A stretch of DNA of 64,000 bases, taken from contig JALTKS010000079.1 of assembly GCA_027006175.1 (NCBI GenBank), positions 1 to 64,000 on the forward strand. The letters run 5' to 3'. The DNA comes from Gammaproteobacteria bacterium. Its GTDB lineage: Bacteria > Pseudomonadota > Gammaproteobacteria > AKS1. Under the pieces are notes generated by a model. That model searched no databases. It was not told where the DNA came from and was given only the letters and a program-made list of their open reading frames with translations. Positions 1-9,352 of this stretch are shown here, piece by piece. A program made the translations under genes and the position numbers. The first letter of the stretch is position 1. Every line of letters starts with the position of its first letter.

Positions 1-2
1 TT

Positions 3-551
3 GCTGTAGGTCGATTAGATGAACAGAAAGCTTATGATATTATTCTTCAGGCGTTTTCTAAAAGTAAAGCTAGAAGTGAAGGGTGGGGTCTTACAATTCT
101 AGGTGATGGACATTTAAAAGATGAGCTCGTTTGTTTAACAAAAGAACTTGGTATAAATGAATTGGTCGAATGGAAAGGTAAGGTGGATGATCCATTTTCA
201 TACTATGCATCAGGCAAGGCTTTTTTGTTACCTTCTAGGTATGAAGGTATGCCGAATTCATTACTGGAGGCAATGAGTATGGGGTTGCCTTGTGTTATTA
301 GTGACGCACTACAGGGGCCTATGGAATTTGTGAAGGATGGCGAGACAGGTTGGATTGTTCCGGTTGGTGACGTGCAAGCTCTGGCTGATTGGATGTCAAT
401 GATAATAGATCAGTCAGATGAGATTTTCCAAATAGCGCGACAAGGTAAAGAAGAAGTGTTGAGACATATGTCTATGCAAAAAAGTGTATTAATATGGAAA
501 TCAATTTTTGAATCAGTAATGTGTACTTCGAAGGTGCAAAAAACAGTATGA
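3..551 (+). CDS. Glycosyltransferase family 4, C-terminal part (5' end outside window)
   Basis: The reading frame is open from the first bases, so the gene begins before the window. The visible 182 residues form the second Rossmann domain of a GT-B glycosyltransferase. They contain an AVGRLDEQKAYD segment and a nucleotide-sugar binding region EGMPNSLLEAMSMGLP, whose first Glu is the usual E of the EX7E motif. The product presumably transfers a sugar from a nucleotide donor to a lipid-linked intermediate at the cytoplasmic membrane; the specificity cannot be read. Its TGA overlaps the ATG of the next gene (ATGA), so it belongs to the same operon. Confidence 0.9.
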   Translation, partial: AVGRLDEQKAYDIILQAFSKSKARSEGWGLTILGDGHLKDELVCLTKELGINELVEWKGKVDDPFSYYASGKAFLLPSRYEGMPNSLLEAMSMGLPCVISDALQGPMEFVKDGETGWIVPVGDVQALADWMSMIIDQSDEIFQIARQGKEEVLRHMSMQKSVLIWKSIFESVMCTSKVQKTV

Positions 552-1528
552 CTAAATGTTTGATAACAGGCGCAGATGGCTTTATAGGTTCACACTTGAC
601 TGAAATGCTTGTAGAGAAAGGTTATGATATAAAAGCATTGTCTCAATATAATTCTTTCAATAATTGGGGGTGGTTGGAAGATGTTGGTTGCAAAAATGAT
701 ATTGAGATTTTAACAGGTGATGTTCGTGACCCGCATTTTTGTAAACATATAACGAAGGATGTTGATGTTGTTTACCATCTGGCGGCATTAATTGCGATTC
801 CTTATTCCTATGTTGCACCCGATAGTTATGTGGATACAAATATAAAAGGAACATTAAATATTTGTCAGGCTGCACTTGAAAATGGTGTGTCACGAGTTGT
901 TCATACATCAACGAGTGAAGTTTATGGGACTGCTCAGTATGTACCTATAGATGAAAAACACCCTCTGCAGGCACAGTCACCTTATAGTGCAACAAAGATA
1001 GCTGCAGATGCTATGGCAATGAGCTTTTATAATGCATTTGAATTACCAGTCACCATTGCTCGGCCATTTAATACGTATGGTCCAAGACAGTCAGCAAGAG
1101 CAGTTATACCAACTATTATTACGCAAATAGCCAATGGCATGAAGGAGATTACGCTAGGTGATGTTAGTCCGACACGTGACTTTAATTATGTTGAGGATAC
1201 GTGTCGAGGTTTTATACAGCTTGGAGAATGTGAGGGTGCGCTAGGTCAAACAGTAAACATCGGTTCAAACTTTGAGATAAGTGTTGAAGATACTTTAAAT
1301 ATAATTAAAGAATTAATGAATAGTGATGTTGTATTTAAAACAGAAACTAAACGAATTCGTCCTAAGAAATCTGAAGTGTTTCGCTTGTGGTGTGACAATA
1401 GTAAGATTGAAGGATTAACAGGGTTTAAGCCAGAGGTTGATATTCGTGAGGGCTTACGACGTACAATAGAATGGTTTTCGAATGTAGAAAACCTGAAGAT
1501 GTATAAGGAAAAAATTTACAATGTATAA
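548..1528 (+). CDS. legB: NAD-dependent sugar-nucleotide 4,6-dehydratase, LegB type
   Basis: This is an extended SDR enzyme of 326 residues. It has the Rossmann motif TGADGFIG at residues 7-14 and an active site of STSE (121-124) with Y146xxxK150. In legionaminic acid synthesis LegB converts NDP-GlcNAc (GDP-linked in Campylobacter) to the 4-keto-6-deoxy sugar. I chose the ATG at 548 because it gives a standard N-terminus (MTKCLITGADGF) and an ATGA overlap with the gene before; a GTG at 521 would add nine unlikely residues. LegC follows with an 8-nt overlap, which supports the assignment. The general SDR fold is certain; the LegB name rests on the neighbours and overall resemblance. Confidence 0.87.
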   Translation: MTKCLITGADGFIGSHLTEMLVEKGYDIKALSQYNSFNNWGWLEDVGCKNDIEILTGDVRDPHFCKHITKDVDVVYHLAALIAIPYSYVAPDSYVDTNIKGTLNICQAALENGVSRVVHTSTSEVYGTAQYVPIDEKHPLQAQSPYSATKIAADAMAMSFYNAFELPVTIARPFNTYGPRQSARAVIPTIITQIANGMKEITLGDVSPTRDFNYVEDTCRGFIQLGECEGALGQTVNIGSNFEISVEDTLNIIKELMNSDVVFKTETKRIRPKKSEVFRLWCDNSKIEGLTGFKPEVDIREGLRRTIEWFSNVENLKMYKEKIYNV

Positions 1529-2669
1529 TGAATTCGTACGCTTTGTGCGAGAACTATACAATACTGATGATTTTATCCCTCTTCATGCACCTAGATTTAT
1601 AGGGAAAGAAGAAGAATACTTACTGGAAACTATCGACTCAACATATGTCTCCAGTGTCGGGGAATATGTAAATAGATTTGAAGATATAGTATCTGATTAC
1701 ACTGGTTCAAAATATGCTATAGCAACAATGAACGGTACATCAGCCTTGCATGTTTCACTACTTTTAGCAGGTGTTCAGCACAATGATGAGGTGATTACAC
1801 AATCACTTACGTTTATAGCAACATGTAATGCGATTCGTTATTGTAATGCTGAACCGGTATTTGTGGATGTTGATCGAGAAACGTTAGGTATGTCACCTTC
1901 TGGTTTATCTGACTTTTTGACTGAAAATGCTGAAGTTGGTGATGATGATCTATGTAGAAACCGTTATACAGGAAATATAATTCGAGCCTGCGTGCCTATG
2001 AATACATTTGGTCATCCAGTCGATATTAATTCTATAAAATCGCTTTGTGACAAATATCATATTACGTTGGTTGAAGATGCTGCCGAGTCATTAGGTAGTT
2101 TTAATAATGATGTACATACGGGTACTACGGGTAAGCTATCTGCACTAAGCTTTAATGGTAATAAAATTATTACTACAGGTGGCGGTGGCATGGTTTTGAC
2201 TAATGAGGAATTTATTGCGAAAAGAGCGAGGCATATAACAACCACCGCGAAAAAGAAACATCGTTGGGAATATGAGCATGATGATACAGCTTATAACTAT
2301 CGTATGCCCAATTTAAATGCTGCTTTAGGTTTGGCTCAGATGGAGTCCCTAGAATCTTTTATATTAAATAAACGCAATATTGCAAAGTTGTATAGTGAAT
2401 GGTGTTCTGAAAATGGCGTGACCTTTGTTAAGGAGGCGGAAAATACTAAGTCTAATTACTGGTTAAATGCTTTTTTATTAGATGATCGTATGCAACGGGA
2501 TGACTTTTTAGAGCATACCAACTCGTATAGTGTGATGACTCGTCCAGCGTGGACACCGATGCATAAGTTGACTATGAATAAACAATGTTTGTCAGGGGAA
2601 TTGAAAAATACTGAATATTTGGTTGACCGTCTGGTGAATGTACCTAGCAGTGTAGTTTTAAATGACTAA
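1521..2669 (+). CDS. legC: PLP-dependent aminotransferase, LegC family
   Basis: A DegT/DnrJ/EryC1/StrS aminotransferase of 382 residues. The PLP-binding lysine is K215 in SFNGNKIITTGGGG, and VEDAAESLG (about 184-192) carries the aspartate that contacts the pyridine nitrogen. LegC adds the 4-amino group to the 4-keto sugar made by LegB. The gene overlaps legB by 8 nt and legG by 8 nt, so the three are probably translationally coupled. The length fits this subfamily. Confidence 0.9.
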   Translation: MYNEFVRFVRELYNTDDFIPLHAPRFIGKEEEYLLETIDSTYVSSVGEYVNRFEDIVSDYTGSKYAIATMNGTSALHVSLLLAGVQHNDEVITQSLTFIATCNAIRYCNAEPVFVDVDRETLGMSPSGLSDFLTENAEVGDDDLCRNRYTGNIIRACVPMNTFGHPVDINSIKSLCDKYHITLVEDAAESLGSFNNDVHTGTTGKLSALSFNGNKIITTGGGGMVLTNEEFIAKRARHITTTAKKKHRWEYEHDDTAYNYRMPNLNAALGLAQMESLESFILNKRNIAKLYSEWCSENGVTFVKEAENTKSNYWLNAFLLDDRMQRDDFLEHTNSYSVMTRPAWTPMHKLTMNKQCLSGELKNTEYLVDRLVNVPSSVVLND

Positions 2670-3831
2670 AAAAAGAAAAATTTGTGTCATTACCGGAACG
2701 CGCGCTGAATATGGTTTGTTATATTGGCTGATGAAGGAAATCAATGAATCAAAGGAACTTGAATTACAGATAGTCGTAACTGGGATGCATTTGTCGCCAG
2801 AATTTGGTCTTACTTATCAACAACTAGAAAAAGATGGCTTTCAGATTGATTTTAAAGTTGATATGTTGCTTTCATCTGACTCTTCTGTCGCAACCAGTAA
2901 GTCAATGGGATTGGGTATTATTGGTTTTGCCGATGCATTTGCTATTCTAAAGCCTGATCTTCTTGTAGTGCTTGGCGATCGTTTTGAAATATTTTCTGCA
3001 GTTAGTGCCGCTATGATAGCGAGAATACCAGTGGCTCATTTGCATGGTGGAGAGACAACTGAATGTATGGTTGATGAATCTATAAGACATTCGATCACCA
3101 AGATGTCTCATTTACATTTTACATCAACCAAGACATACCATGATAGAGTCCTCCAGTTAGGCGAACAGCCAGAGCGAGTATTTAATGTTGGGGCTGTTGG
3201 TTTAGATAATATTAAGCGTCTTTCGCTTTTAACACGTGAACAATTAGAAACATCCCTTGATTTCAAGTTAGGTAAACGAAACCTGCTTGTTACATTTCAT
3301 CCGGTTACACTTGAAGATTCCACTTCTAAGAAACAATTTTCGGAACTATTGGCTGCGCTTGATGAGCTAGAGCAAGTCAACATAATTTTTACAAAAGCTA
3401 ATGCCGATACAGGTGGAAGAATAATAAATCAAATGATAGATGAATATGTGTCGAAGCATGCCGATACATCGTCTGCTTATAGTTCGCTTGGCCAACTTAG
3501 ATACCTTTCTGCGATTCAGTACGTAGATGGGATCGTAGGCAATTCATCTAGTGGGATAATCGAAGTACCGTCTTTCAAAAAAGGCACGATAAATATTGGA
3601 GATAGACAAAAGGGAAGGATAGTTTCCGATAGTGTAATTCACTGTAAGCCATTTCTATCTGATATACGAAATGCACTACAAAAATTGTTTAGTGATGAAT
3701 TTACAGGGCTACTAAATAATGTAGTTAACTTATATGGTGATGGTGATGTTACAGAAAAAATTATAAAAATACTCAGGGAGTACCCGTTGGAAAATATTAT
3801 CAAAAAACATTTTTATGATATGAAGTTTTAA
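2662..3831 (+). CDS. legG: Hydrolysing NDP-sugar 2-epimerase, LegG (NeuC family)
   Basis: A 389-residue GT-B-like epimerase of the NeuC/LegG family. Visible landmarks are TRAEYGLLYWLM near the N-terminus, LGDRFE (about 108-113), HLHGGET (about 126-132) and GNSSSGIIE (about 293-301). These enzymes invert C2 and hydrolyse the nucleotide, here predicted to give 2,4-diacetamido-2,4,6-trideoxymannose, the precursor condensed by LegI. Its position after legB and legC favours LegG over NeuC; a second NeuC-type gene lies at 20931. About 80 bp follow before the amidotransferase gene. Confidence 0.88.
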   Translation: MTKKRKICVITGTRAEYGLLYWLMKEINESKELELQIVVTGMHLSPEFGLTYQQLEKDGFQIDFKVDMLLSSDSSVATSKSMGLGIIGFADAFAILKPDLLVVLGDRFEIFSAVSAAMIARIPVAHLHGGETTECMVDESIRHSITKMSHLHFTSTKTYHDRVLQLGEQPERVFNVGAVGLDNIKRLSLLTREQLETSLDFKLGKRNLLVTFHPVTLEDSTSKKQFSELLAALDELEQVNIIFTKANADTGGRIINQMIDEYVSKHADTSSAYSSLGQLRYLSAIQYVDGIVGNSSSGIIEVPSFKKGTINIGDRQKGRIVSDSVIHCKPFLSDIRNALQKLFSDEFTGLLNNVVNLYGDGDVTEKIIKILREYPLENIIKKHFYDMKF

Positions 3832-3912
3832 TAATAATTGTGTTTAATGAGTAGATTAAATTATATTTAACAATTGTCACCAATCAAGTAACCAAATAAT
3901 CAGATAAATATT

Positions 3913-5082
3913 ATGACTATAGAAAAACGAGATCTAATTTCTTTGTATAATCTTCCGACTGAAGTGAAATTCTGTAGGAAATGTACAATATCAAATCAAC
4001 GGCCACGGATAACATTTGATAAGAATGGTGTATGCAGTGCATGTAATTTTAAGGAACATAAAAAAAATGATATAGATTGGTTAGATAGGGAGAGAGAACT
4101 AAAGGAATTATGCGATAAACATAGAAGGACTGACGGAAGTTACGATGTTATCGTTCCTTGTAGTGGTGGTAAGGATGGAAGTTTTGTTGCCTCAATGTTG
4201 AAAAGTAAATACAAGATGAACCCTTTGACAGTTACATGGGCTCCTCATATATATACTGATATAGGTAGAAAAAACCTCGACAATTTTATTCAAATAGGTG
4301 GTTTTAATAATATTTTAGGCTCGGTGAATGGAGCAATAAACCGAAGAATGTCACGTTTAGCATTTATTCACATGGGTGATAACTTTCAGCCTTTTATATA
4401 TGGTCAAACAAATTTTCCTTTGCGCATGGCAGTTCAACATAATGTTCAATTAATTATGTATGGTGAGAATGGTGAGGTTGAGTATGGTGGTGATTTAAGT
4501 AACGCTTATAAGCCAACACGTGATATTGCAGACCATGACAAACATTATTTTTCTGGTAAGCCACCTGAGTTTTGGGAGGAACATGGTGTAACCAGAAAAG
4601 ATATCTACCCGTATTTACCACCAAAGTATGATGATATAGTGAAAAATGAAACAGAAATCCATTTTATGTCGTACTATATCGACTGGGATCCACAAGAAAA
4701 CTTTTATCATTGCGTTGAAAATACTGGATTTGAAACAAATCCGACAAGGTCAGAGGGTACTTACTCAAAATATGCAAGTCTGGATGATAAGACTGATGGC
4801 TATCATTATTATCTTGCTTATATAAAGTTTGGTATTGGGCGCGCAACTAGCGATACAGCACATGAAATTCGCGATGAGAAGATAACACGCGAAGAAGGTA
4901 TTGCATTAGTTAAGAAATATGATGGTGAATTCCCCAAAAAATATTTTCGAATATTTTTAGATTACCTGGATATTACTGAAGAGCAATTTTGGGATGTTAT
5001 AGATAGCTGGCGATCTCCACATCTTTGGGAGAAAATCAATAATGAATGGAAGCTTCGACATACTATTTGGAATGAAAGTTAA
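3913..5082 (+). CDS. N-acetyl sugar amidotransferase, WbpG/PseA family
   Basis: A 389-residue PP-loop ATPase. It has two Cys pairs (C21/C24 and C41/C44), likely a zinc site, then the PP-loop CSGGKDGS near residue 80. Members use ATP and ammonia to convert an N-acetyl group to acetamidino on a sugar: PseA in pseudaminic acid synthesis, and WbpG with HisH2/HisF2 in Pseudomonas O5 antigen. HisF- and HisH-like genes follow directly and would supply ammonia from glutamine. Inside a legionaminic acid operon the likely product is an acetamidino-legionaminic acid precursor, as reported for Legionella LPS; that substrate is inferred. Confidence 0.85.
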   Translation: MTIEKRDLISLYNLPTEVKFCRKCTISNQRPRITFDKNGVCSACNFKEHKKNDIDWLDRERELKELCDKHRRTDGSYDVIVPCSGGKDGSFVASMLKSKYKMNPLTVTWAPHIYTDIGRKNLDNFIQIGGFNNILGSVNGAINRRMSRLAFIHMGDNFQPFIYGQTNFPLRMAVQHNVQLIMYGENGEVEYGGDLSNAYKPTRDIADHDKHYFSGKPPEFWEEHGVTRKDIYPYLPPKYDDIVKNETEIHFMSYYIDWDPQENFYHCVENTGFETNPTRSEGTYSKYASLDDKTDGYHYYLAYIKFGIGRATSDTAHEIRDEKITREEGIALVKKYDGEFPKKYFRIFLDYLDITEEQFWDVIDSWRSPHLWEKINNEWKLRHTIWNES

Positions 5083-5090
5083 TTTTCAAT

Positions 5091-5873
5091 ATGCGTAATG
5101 TTCGATTAATTGCAAGATTAGATGTGAAGGCCCCAAACCTTGTGAAAGGAATTCACATGGAAGGCTTGCGTAAATTAGGTGATCCTAATGACTTTGCCCT
5201 CCAATATTATGAGCAAGGAATAGATGAAATATTTTATACAGACATAGTTGCGAGCTTATACGAGCGTAATACTCTTTTTGGAATTCTTGAAAAAGCAACG
5301 GATGATATTTTTGTTCCGATAACCGTCGGTGGTGGTATACGTAGTGTTGCTGATGTTGCCGCTGCTTTAAGGTCTGGTGCTGATAAAGTAGCAATTAATA
5401 CTGCGGCCATTAAAGATAAAAAAATAATATCAGACGTGGCAAAACGTTTTGGAAGCCAATGCATGGTTCTTTCTATTCAAGCAAAATTTATCGATAATCA
5501 TTGGGTCGCTTTTTATGATAATGGTCGGGAATGCAGTGATTTAGATGTTATCGAATGGGCTAAGTTGGGACAACAACTAGGTGCTGGAGAAATAATTCTT
5601 ACTTCGGTTGATATGGAAGGAACTGGAAAAGGTTTTGATTGTTCACTTATGCGAGTTGTTACAGATGTTGTCACTATTCCAGTGATTGCAGGCGGAGGAA
5701 TGGGTAAACCTGATGATTTAGTTCGTGTAGTTAAAGAAGGAAATGTTGATGCTGTTGCAATGGCAAGCGTACTGCATTATGGAAAGCAAACAGTTGATGA
5801 TATTCGAAAATTTTGTATTAAATCAGAGATTCCAGTACGCAATTTACATGATGCAGGACTAAAAGTTGGCTGA
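5091..5873 (+). CDS. HisF-like cyclase subunit paralogue for amidotransferase
   Basis: A (beta/alpha)8 barrel of 260 residues resembling HisF. It keeps the two catalytic-type aspartates, in RLDVKAPN (about residue 11) and LTSVDMEGTGKGFD (about 135). Phosphate-binding GGGIRS and AGGGMG motifs are present. HisF normally makes imidazole glycerol phosphate, but no other his genes are here. The setting next to a WbpG/PseA-type gene matches hisF2 of Pseudomonas O-antigen loci, where it works with HisH to deliver ammonia for acetamidino formation. The N-terminal ligand loop (VKAPNLVKGIHMEGL) differs from housekeeping HisF, in line with a changed role. Confidence 0.85.
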   Translation: MRNVRLIARLDVKAPNLVKGIHMEGLRKLGDPNDFALQYYEQGIDEIFYTDIVASLYERNTLFGILEKATDDIFVPITVGGGIRSVADVAAALRSGADKVAINTAAIKDKKIISDVAKRFGSQCMVLSIQAKFIDNHWVAFYDNGRECSDLDVIEWAKLGQQLGAGEIILTSVDMEGTGKGFDCSLMRVVTDVVTIPVIAGGGMGKPDDLVRVVKEGNVDAVAMASVLHYGKQTVDDIRKFCIKSEIPVRNLHDAGLKVG

Positions 5874-6510
5874 AGCAGTAATTATTGATTATGGTATAGG
5901 GAATATTAGAAGCGTCCAACGAGGTCTGGAAAAAGTTGGTGCTTCTGTTCAAGTCACATCTAATCCAGAAACTATTGCAAGCGCTGAGCGTCTTGTTTTA
6001 CCCGGTGTTGGTGCATTCGAAGATGGTATGAGGGGTTTGCATGAGTCAGGTATGATTCCTGCTATAAGCGAATTTGTGGAAACGGGAAAACCATTACTTG
6101 GAATTTGTCTGGGCATGCAAATGTTATTGAATCAAAGCGAAGAGCATGGTTTGCATGCAGGATTAGGATTTATACCTGGCGAAGTCAAACAGATCCCTAA
6201 TAAAATTAATGATTCAGGTATTCGAAAAATTCCGCACATCGGTTGGGCTGCGCTGGAAAATAAGACCGGTCAGAGCGCCTGGGATTCTACAGTTTTAAAA
6301 GATATAAATTTGGGTGACTATTTTTATTTTGTTCATTCGTTTATGGCTGTAGTCAAAAATGACATGGATGTATTGGCTAGATGTGAATATGAAGGACTTA
6401 AAGTAACAGCTGCGATTCAAAAAGAAAATGTCATTGGTTTGCAATTTCACCCGGAAAAGAGCGGTGTCTTTGGTTTGAAGATTTTGAATGCTTTTATACA
6501 TGATTTTTGA
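5866..6510 (+). CDS. HisH-like glutamine amidotransferase paralogue
   Basis: A class I glutamine amidotransferase of 214 residues. The nucleophile cysteine lies in LGICLGMQMLL (about residues 77-87), and the His-Glu pair in LQFHPEKSG near the C-terminus. It starts at TTG 5866 and overlaps the HisF-like gene by 8 nt. Together they form a glutaminase and ammonia-channel pair that would feed the amidotransferase at 3913. This is a dedicated polysaccharide copy by context. A role in histidine synthesis is unlikely without the rest of the pathway nearby. Confidence 0.87.
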   Translation: MAEAVIIDYGIGNIRSVQRGLEKVGASVQVTSNPETIASAERLVLPGVGAFEDGMRGLHESGMIPAISEFVETGKPLLGICLGMQMLLNQSEEHGLHAGLGFIPGEVKQIPNKINDSGIRKIPHIGWAALENKTGQSAWDSTVLKDINLGDYFYFVHSFMAVVKNDMDVLARCEYEGLKVTAAIQKENVIGLQFHPEKSGVFGLKILNAFIHDF

Positions 6511-6558
6511 CAGTAATTTAGAATATAAAAACTATTATATGGCAAATAATTCAAGAAC

Positions 6559-7644
6559 ATGACATCACCCATATATATAATTGCGGAAGCCGGCGTGAAT
6601 CATAATGGTGATCGCGATTTAGCATTTAAATTGGTTGATGCAGCAATCGAGTCAAATGCAGATGCAGTAAAGTTTCAGGTATTCAAAGCAAAATCTCTTG
6701 TGACTGAAAACACTGCAAAAGCTAAATACCAACAAAAAACAACTAAGGAAAATGAGTCACAACACGATATGCTAGCGCGATTGGAATTATCGTATGATAC
6801 ATATCTTGAATTAAATGCCTATTGTAAGAAAAATGATATTAATTTTATGTCGACAGCATTCGATTCAAGTAGTCTTGATTTTTTAGTCAATGATGTTGGT
6901 CTTAAAACATTAAAAATATCATCAGGTGAAATCACTAATGGCCCATTGCTCCTGGCTCACGCTCAAACAGGCTGCGATTTAATTGTTTCAACTGGTATGG
7001 CAACTTTGGATGAGATAGAAGATGCACTTGGCGTGATCGCGTTTGGGTTTCTTTATGGAGAATCTTTACCTGATAAGTGCTCGTGTGTCGAATTTAAAAA
7101 AGCATATAGTTTACCAAAAGCACAACAATTGCTGCAAGAAAAAGTTACATTATTGCATTGCACAACAGAATATCCTGCGCCAATTGATGAGATTAATTTG
7201 AATGCAATGCTAACAGTTAAAAATGCATTTCACTTGAACGTAGGCTATTCAGATCACAGTAAGGGTATTACGATACCTGTCATGGCTGCGGCATTAGGCG
7301 CCAAAATAATAGAAAAACACTTTACATTAGACAAAACGTTGCCGGGGCCTGATCACGCTGCTTCATTAGAACCCGGTGAGTTGAGAGAAATGGTAGGTGC
7401 AATCCGAACTGTAGAACAAGCATTTGGAAGTGGTATTAAAATTCCAATGCCATCAGAAATAAACAATAAAGATATAGCACGAAAGAGTATTATCGCTGCA
7501 AAAAAAATTAAAATGGGTGAAGTATTCACAGAAGAAAATATTACTATAAAACGACCAGGAACAGGTATTAGTCCAATGCAGTTTTGGGATATCTTGGGTA
7601 AAAAAAGCCTGCGCGATTTTAGCGTTGACGAGATTATTTCTTGA
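6559..7644 (+). CDS. legI: Legionaminic acid synthase, LegI (NeuB family)
   Basis: A 361-residue NeuB-family synthase that condenses a 6-deoxy-mannosamine derivative with phosphoenolpyruvate to give a nonulosonic acid. The TIM barrel holds IAEAGVNHNGD (8-18), VKFQVFK (about 37-43), KISSGE (about 118-123) and GYSDHSKG (about 232-239). The C-terminal SAF antifreeze-like domain starts near residue 300 (RKSIIAAKKIKMGE) and contains KRPGTGISP. Being inside the leg operon supports LegI over NeuB. The following gene overlaps by 4 nt (TTGA). Confidence 0.9.
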   Translation: MTSPIYIIAEAGVNHNGDRDLAFKLVDAAIESNADAVKFQVFKAKSLVTENTAKAKYQQKTTKENESQHDMLARLELSYDTYLELNAYCKKNDINFMSTAFDSSSLDFLVNDVGLKTLKISSGEITNGPLLLAHAQTGCDLIVSTGMATLDEIEDALGVIAFGFLYGESLPDKCSCVEFKKAYSLPKAQQLLQEKVTLLHCTTEYPAPIDEINLNAMLTVKNAFHLNVGYSDHSKGITIPVMAAALGAKIIEKHFTLDKTLPGPDHAASLEPGELREMVGAIRTVEQAFGSGIKIPMPSEINNKDIARKSIIAAKKIKMGEVFTEENITIKRPGTGISPMQFWDILGKKSLRDFSVDEIIS

Positions 7645-8300
7645 ATAACGTAACTACCTTGAAGCCAATAATTATACTTGGTACAGGCGGGCATGCAAAA
7701 GTTGTTGCCGATGCATTGATTCAATCAGGTAACGAAATTCTCGGTTTTATAACTAAAGAAGCGATAGCTGAACAGTCTTTTTTAGGATATAAAATTCTTG
7801 GTGACGACGAGACGATAAAAAATTATCCACCCACTGAAGTTGTGCTGGCTAATGGCGTTGGCGCATTACCATACCAAAATTTGCGTTGGGAACTGTCAGC
7901 AGATATGAGGAGTAAGGGTTATGTTTTTGAAACTGTTATTCATCCATCTGCGATCGTTGCAGATGATGTGAAACTTGCCGAAGGGGTTCAGTTGCTGGCA
8001 AATACAGTAATTCAACCCGGTACACGAATAGGGCGAGATTGTATTATTAATACAGGAACAATACTCGATCATGATTGTTCAGTTGAACAAAATTGTCATA
8101 TTGCTCCAGCTGTGGTGTGTAGTGGTGGTGTACATGTTGGTGAAGGTACTCATTTAGGCACAGGAACAATCATAATTGAAAATATTGATATCGGAAAAAA
8201 AAGTGTAGTAGCAGCAGGTTCGGTTGTTTACCGAAATGTGCCAAATAATATTACTTTTATACAGAAACGCGAAACACGATTAGATGTAAACGAGAGATAA
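7641..8300 (+). CDS. NeuD/PglD-family sugar acyltransferase (LegH candidate)
   Basis: A 219-residue protein with an N-terminal Rossmann-like PglD_N segment (IILGTGGHAKVV, about 11-22) and a C-terminal left-handed beta-helix of hexapeptide repeats. The helix holds a His-Asp pair in LDHDCSVEQNCHIAP, the usual acetyl-transfer site of PglD. It begins at TTG 7641, overlapping the legI stop. In legionaminic acid synthesis LegH acetylates the 4-amino group after LegC, and this is the only acetyltransferase in the module, so it is the best LegH candidate. A NeuD-like O-acetyltransferase role is the alternative. Confidence 0.8.
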   Translation: MNNVTTLKPIIILGTGGHAKVVADALIQSGNEILGFITKEAIAEQSFLGYKILGDDETIKNYPPTEVVLANGVGALPYQNLRWELSADMRSKGYVFETVIHPSAIVADDVKLAEGVQLLANTVIQPGTRIGRDCIINTGTILDHDCSVEQNCHIAPAVVCSGGVHVGEGTHLGTGTIIIENIDIGKKSVVAAGSVVYRNVPNNITFIQKRETRLDVNER

Positions 8301-8303
8301 ATT

Positions 8304-9350
8304 ATGTCCGATTGGAAAAAAATTGTACTTAAATTAAATGATACTTTGCAAAAAGCTATTGAACTTCTTGACAGTGAAGCATTAGGGATAATTATGGTTG
8401 CTGATGAGCAAGGAAAATTGCTTGGAACAGTAACTGACGGTGATATTCGACGTGCCTTAATCAAGAATCATGATATGAACACACCTCTTGCTGATGTTAT
8501 GTTTAAGACTCCAACTGTAGCTTCAGTATCAGCCGATCGCGAGGCTATATTCACAATGATGAGAAGCAAGGGAATCTTGCAAGTGCCTATTGTAGGTATG
8601 GATAGGGAAATTGTGGGGCTTGAAACACTTCAGAATTATCTTGAAGTAAAAAAAATTGATAACCCAGTTTTTTTACTGGCTGGTGGTTTTGGTAAAAGAT
8701 TGCAACCATTGACAGATGATACTCCCAAACCACTTTTAATTGTTGGAAACAAACCAATTTTGGAAATAATAATTAATCAGTTTATAGAGGCCGGGTTCCA
8801 CAATTTTTATATATCAACACACTATAAAGCCGAGTTGATACGTGAACACTTTGGAGATGGAAGTCAGTGGGGTGTGAATATTAATTATGTTCATGAGGAA
8901 AAACCTTTAGGCACCGCGGGAGCTTTAGGTTTATTACCTAAAAATTTACCAGAGCTTCCAATTTTAGTGATGAATGGTGATTTATTAACTAAAGTAAATT
9001 TTGAGCGTCTGTTGAATTATCATATTGAACAAGCTGGGGTTGCGACAATGTGCGTGTGCAAATATGATTTTCAGGTTCCCTTTGGTGTCATAAAATCCAA
9101 AGATTCACAAATTGTGAGTATCGTAGAAAAGCCCGTCCATAATTTCTTTGTTAATGCTGGTATTTATGTGCTTAATAATTCGTTGTTAAAAAGTACAGAT
9201 GGTCAAAGTTATATTGATATGCCACATCTTCTGGAAACACATATTAATAATGAAGAGCCTGTAAACATGTTTCCAATACATGAATACTGGCTTGATATTG
9301 GTGGTATGGAACAGTATGAAAAAGCTCAATTGGATAGTGAGAACTTATAG
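8304..9350 (+). CDS. CBS-domain sugar-1-phosphate nucleotidyltransferase, PtmE-like
   Basis: A two-part protein of 348 residues. The N-terminal 115 or so residues are a pair of CBS domains (GTVTDGDIRRALI, then PTVASVSADREAIF). The C-terminal part is an RmlA-like nucleotidyltransferase with signature LAGGFGKRLQPLTDDTPKPL (about 125-144). This matches PtmE of Campylobacter, which makes GDP-glucosamine for the legionaminic acid route. Its presence suggests that the pathway here also uses GDP-linked intermediates. The CBS pair may sense a nucleotide; the ligand cannot be read from sequence. Confidence 0.83.
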   Translation: MSDWKKIVLKLNDTLQKAIELLDSEALGIIMVADEQGKLLGTVTDGDIRRALIKNHDMNTPLADVMFKTPTVASVSADREAIFTMMRSKGILQVPIVGMDREIVGLETLQNYLEVKKIDNPVFLLAGGFGKRLQPLTDDTPKPLLIVGNKPILEIIINQFIEAGFHNFYISTHYKAELIREHFGDGSQWGVNINYVHEEKPLGTAGALGLLPKNLPELPILVMNGDLLTKVNFERLLNYHIEQAGVATMCVCKYDFQVPFGVIKSKDSQIVSIVEKPVHNFFVNAGIYVLNNSLLKSTDGQSYIDMPHLLETHINNEEPVNMFPIHEYWLDIGGMEQYEKAQLDSENL

Positions 9351-9352
9351 TT

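Noticed and set aside
657-911. Minus-strand open frame inside legB
   Set aside because: It lies fully within a well-supported gene, has histidine- and tyrosine-rich low-complexity content and shows no family resemblance.
5091-6510. HisF and HisH as part of a histidine operon
   Set aside because: No other his genes are present, and the pair lies between an amidotransferase and legI, as in known acetamidino sugar loci.
7353-7724. Minus-strand 123-codon open frame across the legI/acetyltransferase junction
   Set aside because: Both plus-strand genes carry clear conserved motifs in this interval; the opposite frame is a shadow.
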